The notes: generated by a model from the letters alone, not told the origin. A DNA stretch of 64,000 nucleotides from GWB1-38-13 sp964608405 (GCA_964608405.1 CAZSNC010000002.1:6113-70112); one strand, 5' to 3'. Positions 7,847 through 16,582 are shown, counted from the stretch's first letter. Program-made: numbers and translations.

Positions 7847-9228
7847 AACATACTACATACAATTCAATAACAGCTAATGAGGCTATCTGTAAAGGTTTTT
7901 TTGACGGAGGTTGTCAGATGGCCTTTAACTTCCCCGGTTTTAAAAGCCATTTAATTTTTTCATCACTGGGTGGAAAACAGATTTCTATAAATGAAAAAGT
8001 TGCATATGAAGAGGCTTTCGGCTCATCTTTGGCTGGAAAACGTACCGTAGTCAGCTTTAAAAATGTAGGGTTGAATGTTGCGGCTGACGCGTATTTGAAC
8101 TCCCTTATTAGCGGTGTTAATGCTGGATTGGTTGTAGTGGTTACTGAAGACACAGATGTTTCCGATTCACAAAATCTTATGGACTCTCGATATTATATGG
8201 AATTTTATGGAGGTTTGTGGCTGGAACCTTTTGATCCTCAGTCTGCATACGACTTGGCATATCATTCGTTTGCATGGTCGGAAAAGTTTCATCTACCCGT
8301 GGTTATACGCTTGACTAGTCGGCTGTTTGATACAACAGGTAAATTGACAACGAAAATAAAAATAAATTATTCAGGTAAACCTGTATACAATCACGACCAA
8401 TATATTATCCATCCTACCAACTGGAAAAAACAGCAGGTAGAATTAAACCGTAAAAACACTAAAATTAGAAAATTTGTAGAAAGTATTTATCGTCAAAATA
8501 CCCTGAAGAATATTAATGTAATAGCTTTCGGAGCTTGTGGGAGCGATATAGCGGATGCAAATCTTTCAAAATCAAATTTGCTTCAGATCTATACATATCC
8601 TTTTCCAGAATCGCTTATTGAAAAAACAATTATAAACAATCCAGAGATAAAAGTGTTCGAGGTTGGGGGAGTTTACGCTCTGTCTAAAATTAACCAATAT
8701 ATTGGGCATGGTTTTCGAGAGATCAAAAATAACCCCAGTATTACCCCAGACCTATCTTCTACATATAGGGTTTGGAATAAACTAGAAAATCTTTTTCGTA
8801 GTATAAAATACACAAATCCTGACTATGTAATCGCTGATTTAACTCAATTTACAAGAGAAAATACTGATACAGTTGACAGTTGTCTATGTCTGGGTTCAAG
8901 CGTGGCGGTGGGTATAGGTTTTGCAATGTCTGGTTATATGAATGTGGTTGCGGTAGTCGGAGACGCGTCCTTTATCCACGGTGGAACTGACATACTTACA
9001 GAAGCAGTATTACGGAAGGTTAAAATATTAATTGTACTTGTGGATAATGGTGGCTCTTGGTGTACTGGAAACCAAAAACCAATTCCTTTTAATAGAATTA
9101 AAAATATTCAAGGTATCAGCTACAAAAAAATAGATTATACAACCACGACGGCTGATCAACTTAGGGGCATCGTCAAAAAATGCAGGGAAACTCCTGGTGT
9201 TACCTTGTTGCATCTATTAACAAAATAA
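7843..9228 (+). CDS. TPP-dependent enzyme resembling indolepyruvate:ferredoxin oxidoreductase alpha subunit, without ferredoxin domain
   Basis: 461 residues. The N-terminal pyrimidine-binding domain follows the IorA pattern: NEKVAYEEAFGSSLAGKR, KNVGLNVAADAYLNS, then SQNLMDSRYYMEF and EPFDPQSAYDLAYHSF. The C-terminal domain has the TPP/metal motif GDASFIHGG, ending near VDNGGSWCTGN. True IorA is about 600 residues with a C-terminal 4Fe-4S ferredoxin domain; here the protein ends right after the TPP domain and no CxxCxxC cluster is present, and no beta subunit is nearby. Inference: a non-redox 2-oxo acid decarboxylase or carboligase rather than an oxidoreductase. Coupled to the preceding gene by ATGA overlap. 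Confidence 0.72.
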   Translation: MKHTTYNSITANEAICKGFFDGGCQMAFNFPGFKSHLIFSSLGGKQISINEKVAYEEAFGSSLAGKRTVVSFKNVGLNVAADAYLNSLISGVNAGLVVVVTEDTDVSDSQNLMDSRYYMEFYGGLWLEPFDPQSAYDLAYHSFAWSEKFHLPVVIRLTSRLFDTTGKLTTKIKINYSGKPVYNHDQYIIHPTNWKKQQVELNRKNTKIRKFVESIYRQNTLKNINVIAFGACGSDIADANLSKSNLLQIYTYPFPESLIEKTIINNPEIKVFEVGGVYALSKINQYIGHGFREIKNNPSITPDLSSTYRVWNKLENLFRSIKYTNPDYVIADLTQFTRENTDTVDSCLCLGSSVAVGIGFAMSGYMNVVAVVGDASFIHGGTDILTEAVLRKVKILIVLVDNGGSWCTGNQKPIPFNRIKNIQGISYKKIDYTTTTADQLRGIVKKCRETPGVTLLHLLTK

Positions 9229-9235
9229 TTATTCC

Positions 9236-9853
9236 ATGAAAGAAAAAACGATATACATAGAGGGTTTAGACAAAACCGGTAAAGATACACTTGCGGAAAA
9301 ATTATGTGCTTATTTTGGCCCCGAAAATGTGATTGTAAGAAAAGGGTTCATAGCACAATGTAGTCCATACATCGAACAATTAAATAATAAACTCAAAGAA
9401 GAACAAAGAGACGAAGATGATATTCTCAAGATTTGTTCTCAAGCAGCCCTCTTTGATTATACAGATTGCTTTGGTGTATGTAATCTTAAATGTTTTAAGG
9501 GAAATACATTAATTATCGTATCTCAAGTGGCTCCTAGGTCATATTCGTATCACAGTGGTTTTCAAACAGGTAAAGAAGAATTGTTTAGAAAGACGTGGAA
9601 TAAATTCGACCCGAATAAAATTGATTTACCGATATTATTGACAGTATCTCCGGAGATAAGAAGCCAGAGGACTAACAGTGAAACAGCATCTCGTCATGAC
9701 CTGGACTTGGTTACCCATCCCGAGGCTACAATTAAGGCAGATATAGCTTTGAGAAAATTACTAGAAGAAGCTTTTAAATCAAGACTGCTTTTAATTGATA
9801 CCTCTAACAAAGATCAAGACCAAGTTTTTAATTTAGCCATTAAACAATTATGA
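9236..9853 (+). CDS. Thymidylate-kinase-like P-loop kinase
   Basis: 205 residues. The P-loop is GLDKTGKDT (about 9-17), in the TMP kinase style (compare GxDGxGKxT), with a basic pair soon after the first helix. LTVSPEIRSQR near residue 130 matches the region before the LID of TMP kinases, and the following NSETASRHDLD could be the LID. Overall similarity to housekeeping tmk is low, so the substrate may be another nucleotide, nucleoside or small phosphate acceptor. Starts seven bases after the TPP enzyme and overlaps the next gene by ATGA. Confidence 0.65.
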   Translation: MKEKTIYIEGLDKTGKDTLAEKLCAYFGPENVIVRKGFIAQCSPYIEQLNNKLKEEQRDEDDILKICSQAALFDYTDCFGVCNLKCFKGNTLIIVSQVAPRSYSYHSGFQTGKEELFRKTWNKFDPNKIDLPILLTVSPEIRSQRTNSETASRHDLDLVTHPEATIKADIALRKLLEEAFKSRLLLIDTSNKDQDQVFNLAIKQL

Positions 9854-11073
9854 ACTATACCAAAATAATAAGCAGGGTAAAGGATGAAGAAAAAATAAAT
9901 CGGGGATTTTTACATTTGACTGCGAATGAAAACCAAATGTCTAATACGGCCCGATATTTCTTGAATTCCAAACTATCCGAACGTTACTACTTTGGGCGGG
10001 GTTTAAATGGGATCGCGGGTAACGGTATTTTTACCTGTTTAGGTCTTGGAAGAGTTGCTGATCTTGTTGAAATGGCTATCGAGTCAGCAAAGAAGATGCT
10101 AAATGCAGAATCGATAAATTTGTCGTGTTTATCTGGGGTTCATGCTATGATGTGTACAATTCTTTCCGTAACTGAACCTGGGGATTATGTAATTACAGTG
10201 CATCATAACAACGGTGGCCACTTTGCCACCAAAGGAATATTGGAAAGGGTTGGTAGAAAACAACTGTTTGCAGCATACGACGTAGAAAATAACTGTTTTG
10301 ACTATGAACAAATCGTTAAGGATTGCACGCGTTTTAATGTAAAGGCAATTTATTTTGATATATCTTACTACCTGGAACCAATTATGATAGAAAAATTGAG
10401 ATTGAAAATTAACCCTAAAACAGTGATTATTTTTGATGCCAGTCATACTCTGGGGTTAATTATGGGAAAAGCTTTTAGTAACCCATTTAGTCAGGGGGCA
10501 GATGTTATTTGCGGTAATACTCATAAAACCCTTCCAGGCCCGCAAAAAGGAATGGTTTCGTTTAAACACAAAGACCTTGGAGATAAAGCCAATAGGATAA
10601 TTGACAGTTGTTTGTATTCATCTGCACATACACATCACCTGCTTTCTCTGGCCGTAACTATACTTGAAATGGATAAGTTTGGTGAATCTTATGCTGCACA
10701 AGTAGTGAATAATTCGAACGCCATCGGTGCAGCTTTTGAAAGATTGGGTTACGAAGTTAGAAAAACAGTCGACGGTAAATATTCATATAATCATCAGTGT
10801 CATGTATTTTTACCAAAGGATTCCAATCCCTTGCGTTTATATAAGAATTTAATAAATAACAATATTTCTACCAACTTTGATGATCCGTTGGGTGGGCGAG
10901 TGTTTATTAGGATTGGTACACAAGAAATAACCAGACGTGGAATGAAAGAAATTGATATGGAGAGAGTTGCAGACTATGTTGATTTAGCCTTAAGGGGTAA
11001 ATCAGTGGTTAACGAAGTATTGATGTTCAACAAAGAATTTTCAAAGATTTACTATTCATTTGATAATAACTAA
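9850..11073 (+). CDS. Serine hydroxymethyltransferase-like PLP enzyme
   Basis: 407 residues, fold-type I PLP enzyme of the GlyA family. Matching landmarks are LTANENQMS near residue 23 (family: LxASENxxS), the SGVHAMMCTILSVTEPGD region, DASHTLGLIMG (PLP-ring aspartate and histidine), and the lysine segment GNTHKTLPGPQKGMV (family THKTLRGPRGG), where Lys is the Schiff base. It lacks close identity to housekeeping GlyA and sits in a biosynthetic-looking operon, so an aldolase or transaldolase role on an unusual aldehyde is a reasonable inference. Known relatives in natural-product pathways join glycine to aldehydes. Two bases separate it from the next gene. Confidence 0.75.
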   Translation: MNYTKIISRVKDEEKINRGFLHLTANENQMSNTARYFLNSKLSERYYFGRGLNGIAGNGIFTCLGLGRVADLVEMAIESAKKMLNAESINLSCLSGVHAMMCTILSVTEPGDYVITVHHNNGGHFATKGILERVGRKQLFAAYDVENNCFDYEQIVKDCTRFNVKAIYFDISYYLEPIMIEKLRLKINPKTVIIFDASHTLGLIMGKAFSNPFSQGADVICGNTHKTLPGPQKGMVSFKHKDLGDKANRIIDSCLYSSAHTHHLLSLAVTILEMDKFGESYAAQVVNNSNAIGAAFERLGYEVRKTVDGKYSYNHQCHVFLPKDSNPLRLYKNLINNNISTNFDDPLGGRVFIRIGTQEITRRGMKEIDMERVADYVDLALRGKSVVNEVLMFNKEFSKIYYSFDNN

Positions 11074-11075
11074 TT

Positions 11076-12353
11076 ATGTCTCATTTTGTAGAAAGGGTAA
11101 CTGGTGTAGAAGGCTCTTCTTTTTCAGGTAAGTCTACGTTAATTAAAGAAGTTCACAACAAGGGCAACTCAGTGTCGGTAATTCCTGAAACCTGCGATAT
11201 TGTTGGTGGAAATAGACATTTTAGACAGATTCCATTTACCTCTATACAGGAAGCACAACTAAACACACATTACTTTTTGGAGGTTGAAAAAAGAAGATGG
11301 GGTCAAGCTTTAGAATTGGTTAAAAAACCAAATCAGCAAGTTCTCATGGATCGAATTACCCCTTTTTCGTCAGTTATGCTATTTGCGTTGTTGCGCAATA
11401 AGTATCCAGAATTACACGGATTTTCTGGTGATTACGAATATGCTGTCGAACAGTATCAAAAAGCATTGGACGCAGGAGAAATATTCTTACCTAACCGGAT
11501 GATCTTTGTTAATACTGATCCTGATAGTTTTTCCCAGAGAAAATCTCGAGGTACAAGTGTTAATCCTTTCGGTTTATGGGATACATATCAATTTAACCAG
11601 GCCTACTATCATAAAATTGCTGACAATTATTATCCCGGTGACTATTGTGTATGGATTAATTCAGACAATGCTGATGGATCTTTAGAAAATTCTGCGCGTT
11701 GTGCCCTTGATTATATATTGGGCACCGAACAGTCTCGTATTATTAATATAAATCTTAAAGATGTCTTTTCAGATGCGCAATCGGAAATTGCTCCCGATTT
11801 AGACAAAAAGGCGATAGATCAAGAAAAAAATCGTGTATTGACATTAATGGAGAAAGCCAAATATGAATATTTGAAATTTGACGAAGGTGTTGCCTTAAGA
11901 CCGGGTGAAAACATTAAAGATCAAGAAGCCTTTCGGGGTCAAGTTCTAAAGACGCTATATAATGAGTGGGGTTTTGATTATGACCCGACATTAAATTATG
12001 ACCTGGACCATCCCGATGAGGTATATAGTGGAAACGGGAAGTGGTGGGTTCTTGAAGACAATGGAAATATAATAGGAACGATGGCTGTTGAGGACCATGG
12101 TGATCGTTGTCACTGGCGTCGTCTTACGTTGGACCAAGAATACCGAAATAGGGGTTGGGGAAGAATGTTAAATGTTGCTATGATTAAATATTGTCAACAA
12201 GTGGGTTTTAAAACAGGCTACTTTGACACAATTAAAGATACTGGTGTCTACAAATTATACGAAAGTTTAGGTTGTAAGATAGTTGCTGAATATCAAGAAG
12301 GTCCTTATACTAAGGTTGATATGGAGGTTGATTTAACACAAGCTAATTTATGA
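11076..12353 (+). CDS. Bifunctional protein: N-terminal P-loop kinase fused to C-terminal GNAT acetyltransferase
   Basis: 425 residues in two parts. Residues 1-215 form a nucleoside/nucleotide-kinase-like P-loop domain with GSSFSGKST near 13-21 and a DRIT segment near 95. A charged linker (about 225-270) leads to a GNAT domain (about 270-420): GNIIGTMAVED, then the acetyl-CoA loop EYRNRGWGRML, then YKLYESLGCKIV. The fusion suggests successive phosphorylation and N- or O-acylation of one product or pathway. Coupled by ATGA overlap to the Nudix gene. I know no characterised protein with this exact pair. Confidence 0.72.
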   Translation: MSHFVERVTGVEGSSFSGKSTLIKEVHNKGNSVSVIPETCDIVGGNRHFRQIPFTSIQEAQLNTHYFLEVEKRRWGQALELVKKPNQQVLMDRITPFSSVMLFALLRNKYPELHGFSGDYEYAVEQYQKALDAGEIFLPNRMIFVNTDPDSFSQRKSRGTSVNPFGLWDTYQFNQAYYHKIADNYYPGDYCVWINSDNADGSLENSARCALDYILGTEQSRIININLKDVFSDAQSEIAPDLDKKAIDQEKNRVLTLMEKAKYEYLKFDEGVALRPGENIKDQEAFRGQVLKTLYNEWGFDYDPTLNYDLDHPDEVYSGNGKWWVLEDNGNIIGTMAVEDHGDRCHWRRLTLDQEYRNRGWGRMLNVAMIKYCQQVGFKTGYFDTIKDTGVYKLYESLGCKIVAEYQEGPYTKVDMEVDLTQANL

Positions 12354-12889
12354 AAAAGTTTATATTGAATCTCAAACTAAACAAACCGATTGCAAATTTG
12401 TATCGCGATCGGCATGTGTTGATTGTCTGTCTTGATGAAAACGGTAAAGTTATATTAGGTGACAAACCCGATTTTTACCCTGAAGGTGTAACCAGATTGA
12501 TAGGTGGTGGAATAAATAAGGATGAAGATGCCAAGGATGCCGCATTGAGAGAACTTCATGAAGAGATTGGTATTAAAATACCCAAGAAAAGTCTAAAAGA
12601 CTTGTGCGAAATAGACATTAATGCTGAAGCTGACGGAGTGGTATACCATCTGATTACATACCTATATAAAACTGAAATTAACTCTCATAATATTAAGACT
12701 GGCGATGATGTTTCCTCAGTTTCTGCTCTTTCATTAGACCAGCTGAAACAATTGGCGGATAAGTATGAATCTTTACCATCCGACTTGGTGTTTTGTCACA
12801 GCAGTGGTTATACCCACTTATGGAGTGATTATGGGAAAGTATATGGCCCGATTCACCGCATAGTATACGAGCTTCTGATTAATGCTTAG
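12350..12889 (+). CDS. Nudix hydrolase
   Basis: 179 residues. A complete Nudix box is visible: GGINKDE, seven residues, then RELHEEIGI (about 50-72), which binds the metal and cleaves a nucleoside diphosphate linked to X. The rest is unspecific. As last gene of the accessory operon it could remove a nucleotide activating group, or clean up a toxic nucleotide by-product; both are inference. The gene ends about 70 bases before the 3' end of the opposing tRNA-Leu; no clear terminator is seen between them. Confidence 0.82.
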   Translation: MKKFILNLKLNKPIANLYRDRHVLIVCLDENGKVILGDKPDFYPEGVTRLIGGGINKDEDAKDAALRELHEEIGIKIPKKSLKDLCEIDINAEADGVVYHLITYLYKTEINSHNIKTGDDVSSVSALSLDQLKQLADKYESLPSDLVFCHSSGYTHLWSDYGKVYGPIHRIVYELLINA

Positions 12890-12956
12890 GGATAGATTGA
12901 GATCAAGTCTATAAAAGCGCTACAAGGAGTATAAATTTTAATAAAGTATTATATTG

Positions 12957-13041
12957 TGCCGAGGGAGGGGGTCGAACCCTCACAAGCTGTTATGCTTACA
13001 GGTTTTTGAGACCTGCGCGTCTGCCATTCCGCCACCTCGGC
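12957..13041 (-). tRNA. tRNA-Leu (anticodon CAA)
   Basis: On the minus strand the acceptor stem GCCGAGG pairs perfectly with CCTCGGC, discriminator A. The anticodon stem CAGGT/ACCTG encloses loop CTCAAAA, giving CAA, which reads UUG. The long class II variable arm forms AAGC/GCTT, as expected for Leu, and the T arm is GAGGG-TTCGACC-CCCTC. CCA is not encoded. Its 3' end faces the end of the accessory operon, a position often used by integrating elements, but no repeated copy of the tRNA 3' end was found at the other side of that operon. Confidence 0.96.
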
Positions 13042-13118
13042 TTGTCAACTTCTCTTTATAGTTTATCAAATTCCTTTAAAATAATCCGTATTTGGAATAT
13101 ACTTACGTACCTTAAATT

Positions 13119-14195
13119 ATGGACCAGAGAATTGTCAAACAAGCCGATATTTTAGTTAATTATTGTCTTAAGGTAAAGAAGGGGGAAAAGGTTGTCTTGA
13201 TATCTGATTTTCAGGCAAAACCACTGGCTTTGGAAGTTTACAAAAGCTTGATTAAAAACGGTGTCTCTGAAGTAAGGGTTAAATTTGATTCATATGAGTT
13301 TTCAAAGGCATATTTTGAAAATGCCTCACTGGCCCAGTTGAAACATTTTCCCACAATTGAGAATTATGAGACCAAAAATGCGGATTGTTTTATCCGTATA
13401 TCGGCCCCCGGTAATACCAGAGCACTAAGTTCAGTGGATGCTGCAAGGATCAGTTTGAGATCCAAGACAACCCGTTCAATTTCAGACTTTCGGGTTGAAC
13501 ATACAAGATGGGTTATAACACAGTATCCGACCGAAGCTCAGGCACAGGAGGCTGATATGTCTCTTGCTGAATACGAAGACTTTGTTTTTTCGGCAATCAA
13601 CGGTGTTGACTGGCAGAAAAAATGGAAAGAACAGGAGAATTTAAGAAGACTTCTTGATAAAACGAATATTGTTAAAATTATCGGTAAAGATACAGATTTG
13701 ACATTGTCAATTAAGGGTAGAAAAGCTGAAAATGCCGGAGGAAATTTTAATATGCCGGATGGTGAAGTTTTTACATCGGTTGATGAAAAGTCCGTAAACG
13801 GGTATGTCAGATATACATTTCCGGCTCTTTACATGGGAAGGGAGTTTGCAAACGTTTGTCTTGAATTCAGAAATGGTAGGGTGATTAATGCGCAAAGCGA
13901 TAAAAACAGCAGCGACTTGAATAAGATTCTAAATATGGACAGGGGAGCGAGGTTTGTCGGTGAGTTTGGTATTGGCAATAACTATGCAATAAAACGATTT
14001 ACTAAAAATATTTTGTTTGATGAGAAAATTGGCGGGACGGTTCACCTGGCACTGGGGAAGGGGTATAAATCAACCCTCAGTAAAAACACGTCTGCGCTTC
14101 ATTGGGATATGATAAAAGACCTTAGAAGTGGTGGAGAGCTTTACTTTGACGGTAATCTTGTACAGAAAGACGGGAATTGGAAAATTAAACTATAA
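13119..14195 (+). CDS. M29-family aminopeptidase
   Basis: 358 residues, thermophilic-type metallo-aminopeptidase (AmpS/PepS family), cutting N-terminal residues from peptides with a two-metal site. Family segments are clear: NMPDGEVFTSVDE (metal-ligand Glu, about 209), the GEFGIGNN segment (about 285), DEKIGGTVHLALG with a histidine ligand, and SALHWDMI with the His and Asp ligands, then a terminal DG. Slightly shorter than usual (370-410), mainly in the N-terminal domain. Probably a cytosolic peptide scavenger. Single gene between tRNA-Leu and the convergent membrane protein gene. Confidence 0.9.
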   Translation: MDQRIVKQADILVNYCLKVKKGEKVVLISDFQAKPLALEVYKSLIKNGVSEVRVKFDSYEFSKAYFENASLAQLKHFPTIENYETKNADCFIRISAPGNTRALSSVDAARISLRSKTTRSISDFRVEHTRWVITQYPTEAQAQEADMSLAEYEDFVFSAINGVDWQKKWKEQENLRRLLDKTNIVKIIGKDTDLTLSIKGRKAENAGGNFNMPDGEVFTSVDEKSVNGYVRYTFPALYMGREFANVCLEFRNGRVINAQSDKNSSDLNKILNMDRGARFVGEFGIGNNYAIKRFTKNILFDEKIGGTVHLALGKGYKSTLSKNTSALHWDMIKDLRSGGELYFDGNLVQKDGNWKIKL

Positions 14196-14202
14196 TCTAG
14201 TC

Positions 14203-14676
14203 TTAATTGACAAGCCAGATCAGCGACGCAGCAATCGTCATTATGGGCGATGCTAATCCCCAAACAATACCGGTGTTAAACTGGTGTCTTTTTTGAAACG
14301 AAAGCCATCTTTTTAAAAAATCCTTTTTGTAATTCAGAAAAATATACGGAGCTTCGATTAAATCGGGCAGAACTGCCAGGAAGCAGCAGACAAAAATGAG
14401 CAATGTTTTTTTAATGTCCGGTAAAAAGGAAAGTGCAATTGCCGAACCGCCAACAAGGGCAATTGAAGAATCAGCGATTATGATCTTCATACTTTTTGGG
14501 TCAATCACCTTGACACCACCTTTTTTAGTAGTGATGTGTGGATTCCAGTGCGGCATTTCATCGAAAACAAAATGGGGTAAGTGTGCCATAGGAATAGCAA
14601 GTACGGGGTTTGCTGCTTTTGCGGCGATAACTGCAGCAACTATTGTATGTGGTGTTTCGAGCACAAGTAACATATT
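14203..14676 (-). CDS. Conserved membrane protein with HFxxDExPHWNPH motif, function unknown
   Basis: 157 residues from the internal ATG at 14676 (MLLVLETPHTIVAA), preferred over the ATG eight codons upstream because the hydrophobic ETPHT start looks like the natural N-terminus. Three to four membrane helices are predicted. The stretch HLPHFVFDEMPHWNPH contains clustered His, Asp and Glu residues that could bind a metal, and similar motifs occur in small integral-membrane hydrolase-like proteins. It converges with the aminopeptidase gene, seven bases apart. Confidence 0.55.
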   Translation of the reverse strand, partial: NMLLVLETPHTIVAAVIAAKAANPVLAIPMAHLPHFVFDEMPHWNPHITTKKGGVKVIDPKSMKIIIADSSIALVGGSAIALSFLPDIKKTLLIFVCCFLAVLPDLIEAPYIFLNYKKDFLKRWLSFQKRHQFNTGIVWGLASPIMTIAASLIWLVN

Positions 14677-14753
14677 AAAGAAAACGAAGCCTACTGTCAA
14701 ACCTATGTTGTGCTATTATTCAAGTTAAAGGCACCAAATAAAGTATTTAATAT

Positions 14754-15341
14754 ATGGAAATTATAATAATCGCTACCTGCTTTATAATTTTTTGCTTTGT
14801 TTTTTGGCGTGAATTGAAAGAAGACTACATTCCAAGCCAGATATTTTCAACGGCCTTGACGATAGGATTTTTTCTTCTTCTTAGTTATCTTTTAAGCGCG
14901 TATTTTTTTAAACAATACAGATTTTGGCTTCTAACGATCTCAATAATACTCGGATATGTTATAGGTTCTAAAAGGACCGGTCTGAAATATTATGAAGGTT
15001 ACGACAACATGATTTTGGGAGTATCGGTGTCGCTTATAGCCTCATCCTTCATTTTGATAAAATATTTTAGTATTGCTTGGGTTTTATTTTATGCCTCTGT
15101 AATTTTGTCATTGGGGATATTTATTTTGATTAGAAGAAACTATAAAGCTTTCATATGGTACAAATCAGGGAAAAGAGGTTTTTCGGGTCTGTTTACCGTG
15201 GGAGTATTCTTTTTATTAAGATCGATCATATCTTTTGCAAAACCCGATTTTACTCTTGCGCTTACGGAGTACGACATGTTTATTTCAGGATTGATTTCTT
15301 TTGCGTCTTTTCTTAATATATTTATATTGGCTAATAAATAA
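14754..15341 (+). CDS. Polytopic membrane protein, function unknown
   Basis: 195 residues, five to six predicted membrane helices. The segment KYYEGYDNMILGVSVSL followed later by KSGKRGFSGLFTVGVFFLLR faintly recalls the middle and end of prolipoprotein diacylglyceryl transferase (Lgt), but the lipoprotein-transferase signature residues are not evident, so I do not assign that function. It is followed after three bases by the DksA/TraR gene and is presumably co-transcribed with it and the RluA gene. Confidence 0.5.
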   Translation: MEIIIIATCFIIFCFVFWRELKEDYIPSQIFSTALTIGFFLLLSYLLSAYFFKQYRFWLLTISIILGYVIGSKRTGLKYYEGYDNMILGVSVSLIASSFILIKYFSIAWVLFYASVILSLGIFILIRRNYKAFIWYKSGKRGFSGLFTVGVFFLLRSIISFAKPDFTLALTEYDMFISGLISFASFLNIFILANK

Positions 15342-15344
15342 AAT

Positions 15345-15743
15345 ATGGCAAAAAATAAAAGTACTGAAGTGAAGAAAACCTCTTTAAAGTTTCCCTCAAA
15401 TCTGGTTACCCCGATTGCTGGAATATTGAAGTTGAATCTCAAGAAAATGGAGGATCAGAAAAAAGACATTATTAAGGAAGACCCCTTTAAAAATCATGCA
15501 AGAATAACAGATAACGCTTCACCAGATGCCGATGCTGAAGAGCAGTTCGGACATGCTCGAACATCCGCCTTACGTGAACAGATTGATAGACAAATAATCC
15601 AAACACGAAAAGCACTTACCAGGATAAAAATTGGGAAGTATGGTATTTGTGAGGACTGTGGCAATATGATTGACACCGACAGATTGATGGCGTACCCCGA
15701 GGCTACGCTTTGTAAAACCTGCAAAGCAAAGCGCGAGAAATAA
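15345..15743 (+). CDS. TraR/DksA-family zinc-finger protein
   Basis: 132 residues. The C-terminal finger CEDCGNMIDTDRLMAYPEAT ending in CKTC is the DksA/TraR C4 zinc module. Upstream, AEEQFGHARTSALREQIDRQ forms the expected helical region. Proteins of this family bind RNA polymerase through the secondary channel and modulate initiation; the coiled-coil tip acidic pair is not obvious here. Context (membrane protein, DksA, RluA) resembles the dksA-lspA-rluD neighbourhood seen in other bacteria. Lys-rich N-terminus of unknown role. Confidence 0.88.
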   Translation: MAKNKSTEVKKTSLKFPSNLVTPIAGILKLNLKKMEDQKKDIIKEDPFKNHARITDNASPDADAEEQFGHARTSALREQIDRQIIQTRKALTRIKIGKYGICEDCGNMIDTDRLMAYPEATLCKTCKAKREK

Positions 15744-15763
15744 AATTAAGCATCTTTTTCATT

Positions 15764-16504
15764 GTGCCTCCTGATGCTAAAATCATGATTATGAATGAAC
15801 CATCCGTTGTATGGGAAGATGGGGGAGTTATGGTTTTGGACAAGCCGGCAGGCTGGGTTGTTAACGATGCGGCAACCGCGCACGGAAATCCAATAATACA
15901 GACTTGGTTAAAAGAAAACTTCATTTTTGAGATTTCGAAAGACGATAGTTTAAGATCCGGTATTGTTCATAGGCTTGATAAAGACACCAGTGGTTTGTTG
16001 GTTGTGGCAAAAACCAAGATCGCGTTTGAAAAATTGCAGAAGCAATTTGCTGAAAGGGAGGTAAAGAAAGAATACCTTGCTCTTGTTCATGGAAGGCTTA
16101 AAAATGAGAAAGAAGAGGTTGCAGTTACGGTTGGCAGATTGCCTTGGAACAGAGAAAGGTTCGGAATAATTCCGTCAGGCAAGCCATCCGAGACGGTATT
16201 TGAAAGACTTAAGACCTTAAAAGACAATTACGGTAACTGGTATAGTTTGTTAAGAGCTTATCCGAAGACGGGAAGAACGCATCAGATTCGGATCCATTTG
16301 AAATATTTAGGATTTCCCATAGTTTCGGATTCTTTCTACGCTGGAAGAAAAACCTCGAGAAAAGACAGGCTTTGGTGTGAAAGGTTGTTTTTACATGCGG
16401 AGAAGATTTGTTTTAAGCACCCCACAAGTAGTGAAGTGATTTGTTTTAAATCCGATCTTCCTGCGGATTTAAAGTCTTCCTTAGAGGCATTAATCGAGGT
16501 TTAG
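15764..16504 (+). CDS. RluA-family pseudouridine synthase
   Basis: 246 residues from GTG at 15764; ATG at 15785 or 15791 is also possible, and no strong ribosome-binding site decides between them. Isomerises uridine to pseudouridine in rRNA and/or tRNA. Catalytic motif HRLDKDTSGLLVVAKT near residue 68 holds the nucleophilic Asp; YLALVHG and the C-terminal PKTGRTHQIRIHLKYLGFPI segment are typical. There is no N-terminal S4 domain, so it is the short RluA type. Target site cannot be predicted. Confidence 0.93.
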   Translation: MPPDAKIMIMNEPSVVWEDGGVMVLDKPAGWVVNDAATAHGNPIIQTWLKENFIFEISKDDSLRSGIVHRLDKDTSGLLVVAKTKIAFEKLQKQFAEREVKKEYLALVHGRLKNEKEEVAVTVGRLPWNRERFGIIPSGKPSETVFERLKTLKDNYGNWYSLLRAYPKTGRTHQIRIHLKYLGFPIVSDSFYAGRKTSRKDRLWCERLFLHAEKICFKHPTSSEVICFKSDLPADLKSSLEALIEV

Positions 16505-16582
16505 ATATATATACTCTTGCGTATTTTAATTAACTTCCGGATGAGTTATCGTAGAAGAAGCTTGGGTTTTTAAGTTTACAAA

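Noticed and set aside
12890..12956. Possible terminator after the Nudix gene (AGATTGAGATCAAGTCT)
   Set aside because: The stem is interrupted by mismatches and no U-run follows.
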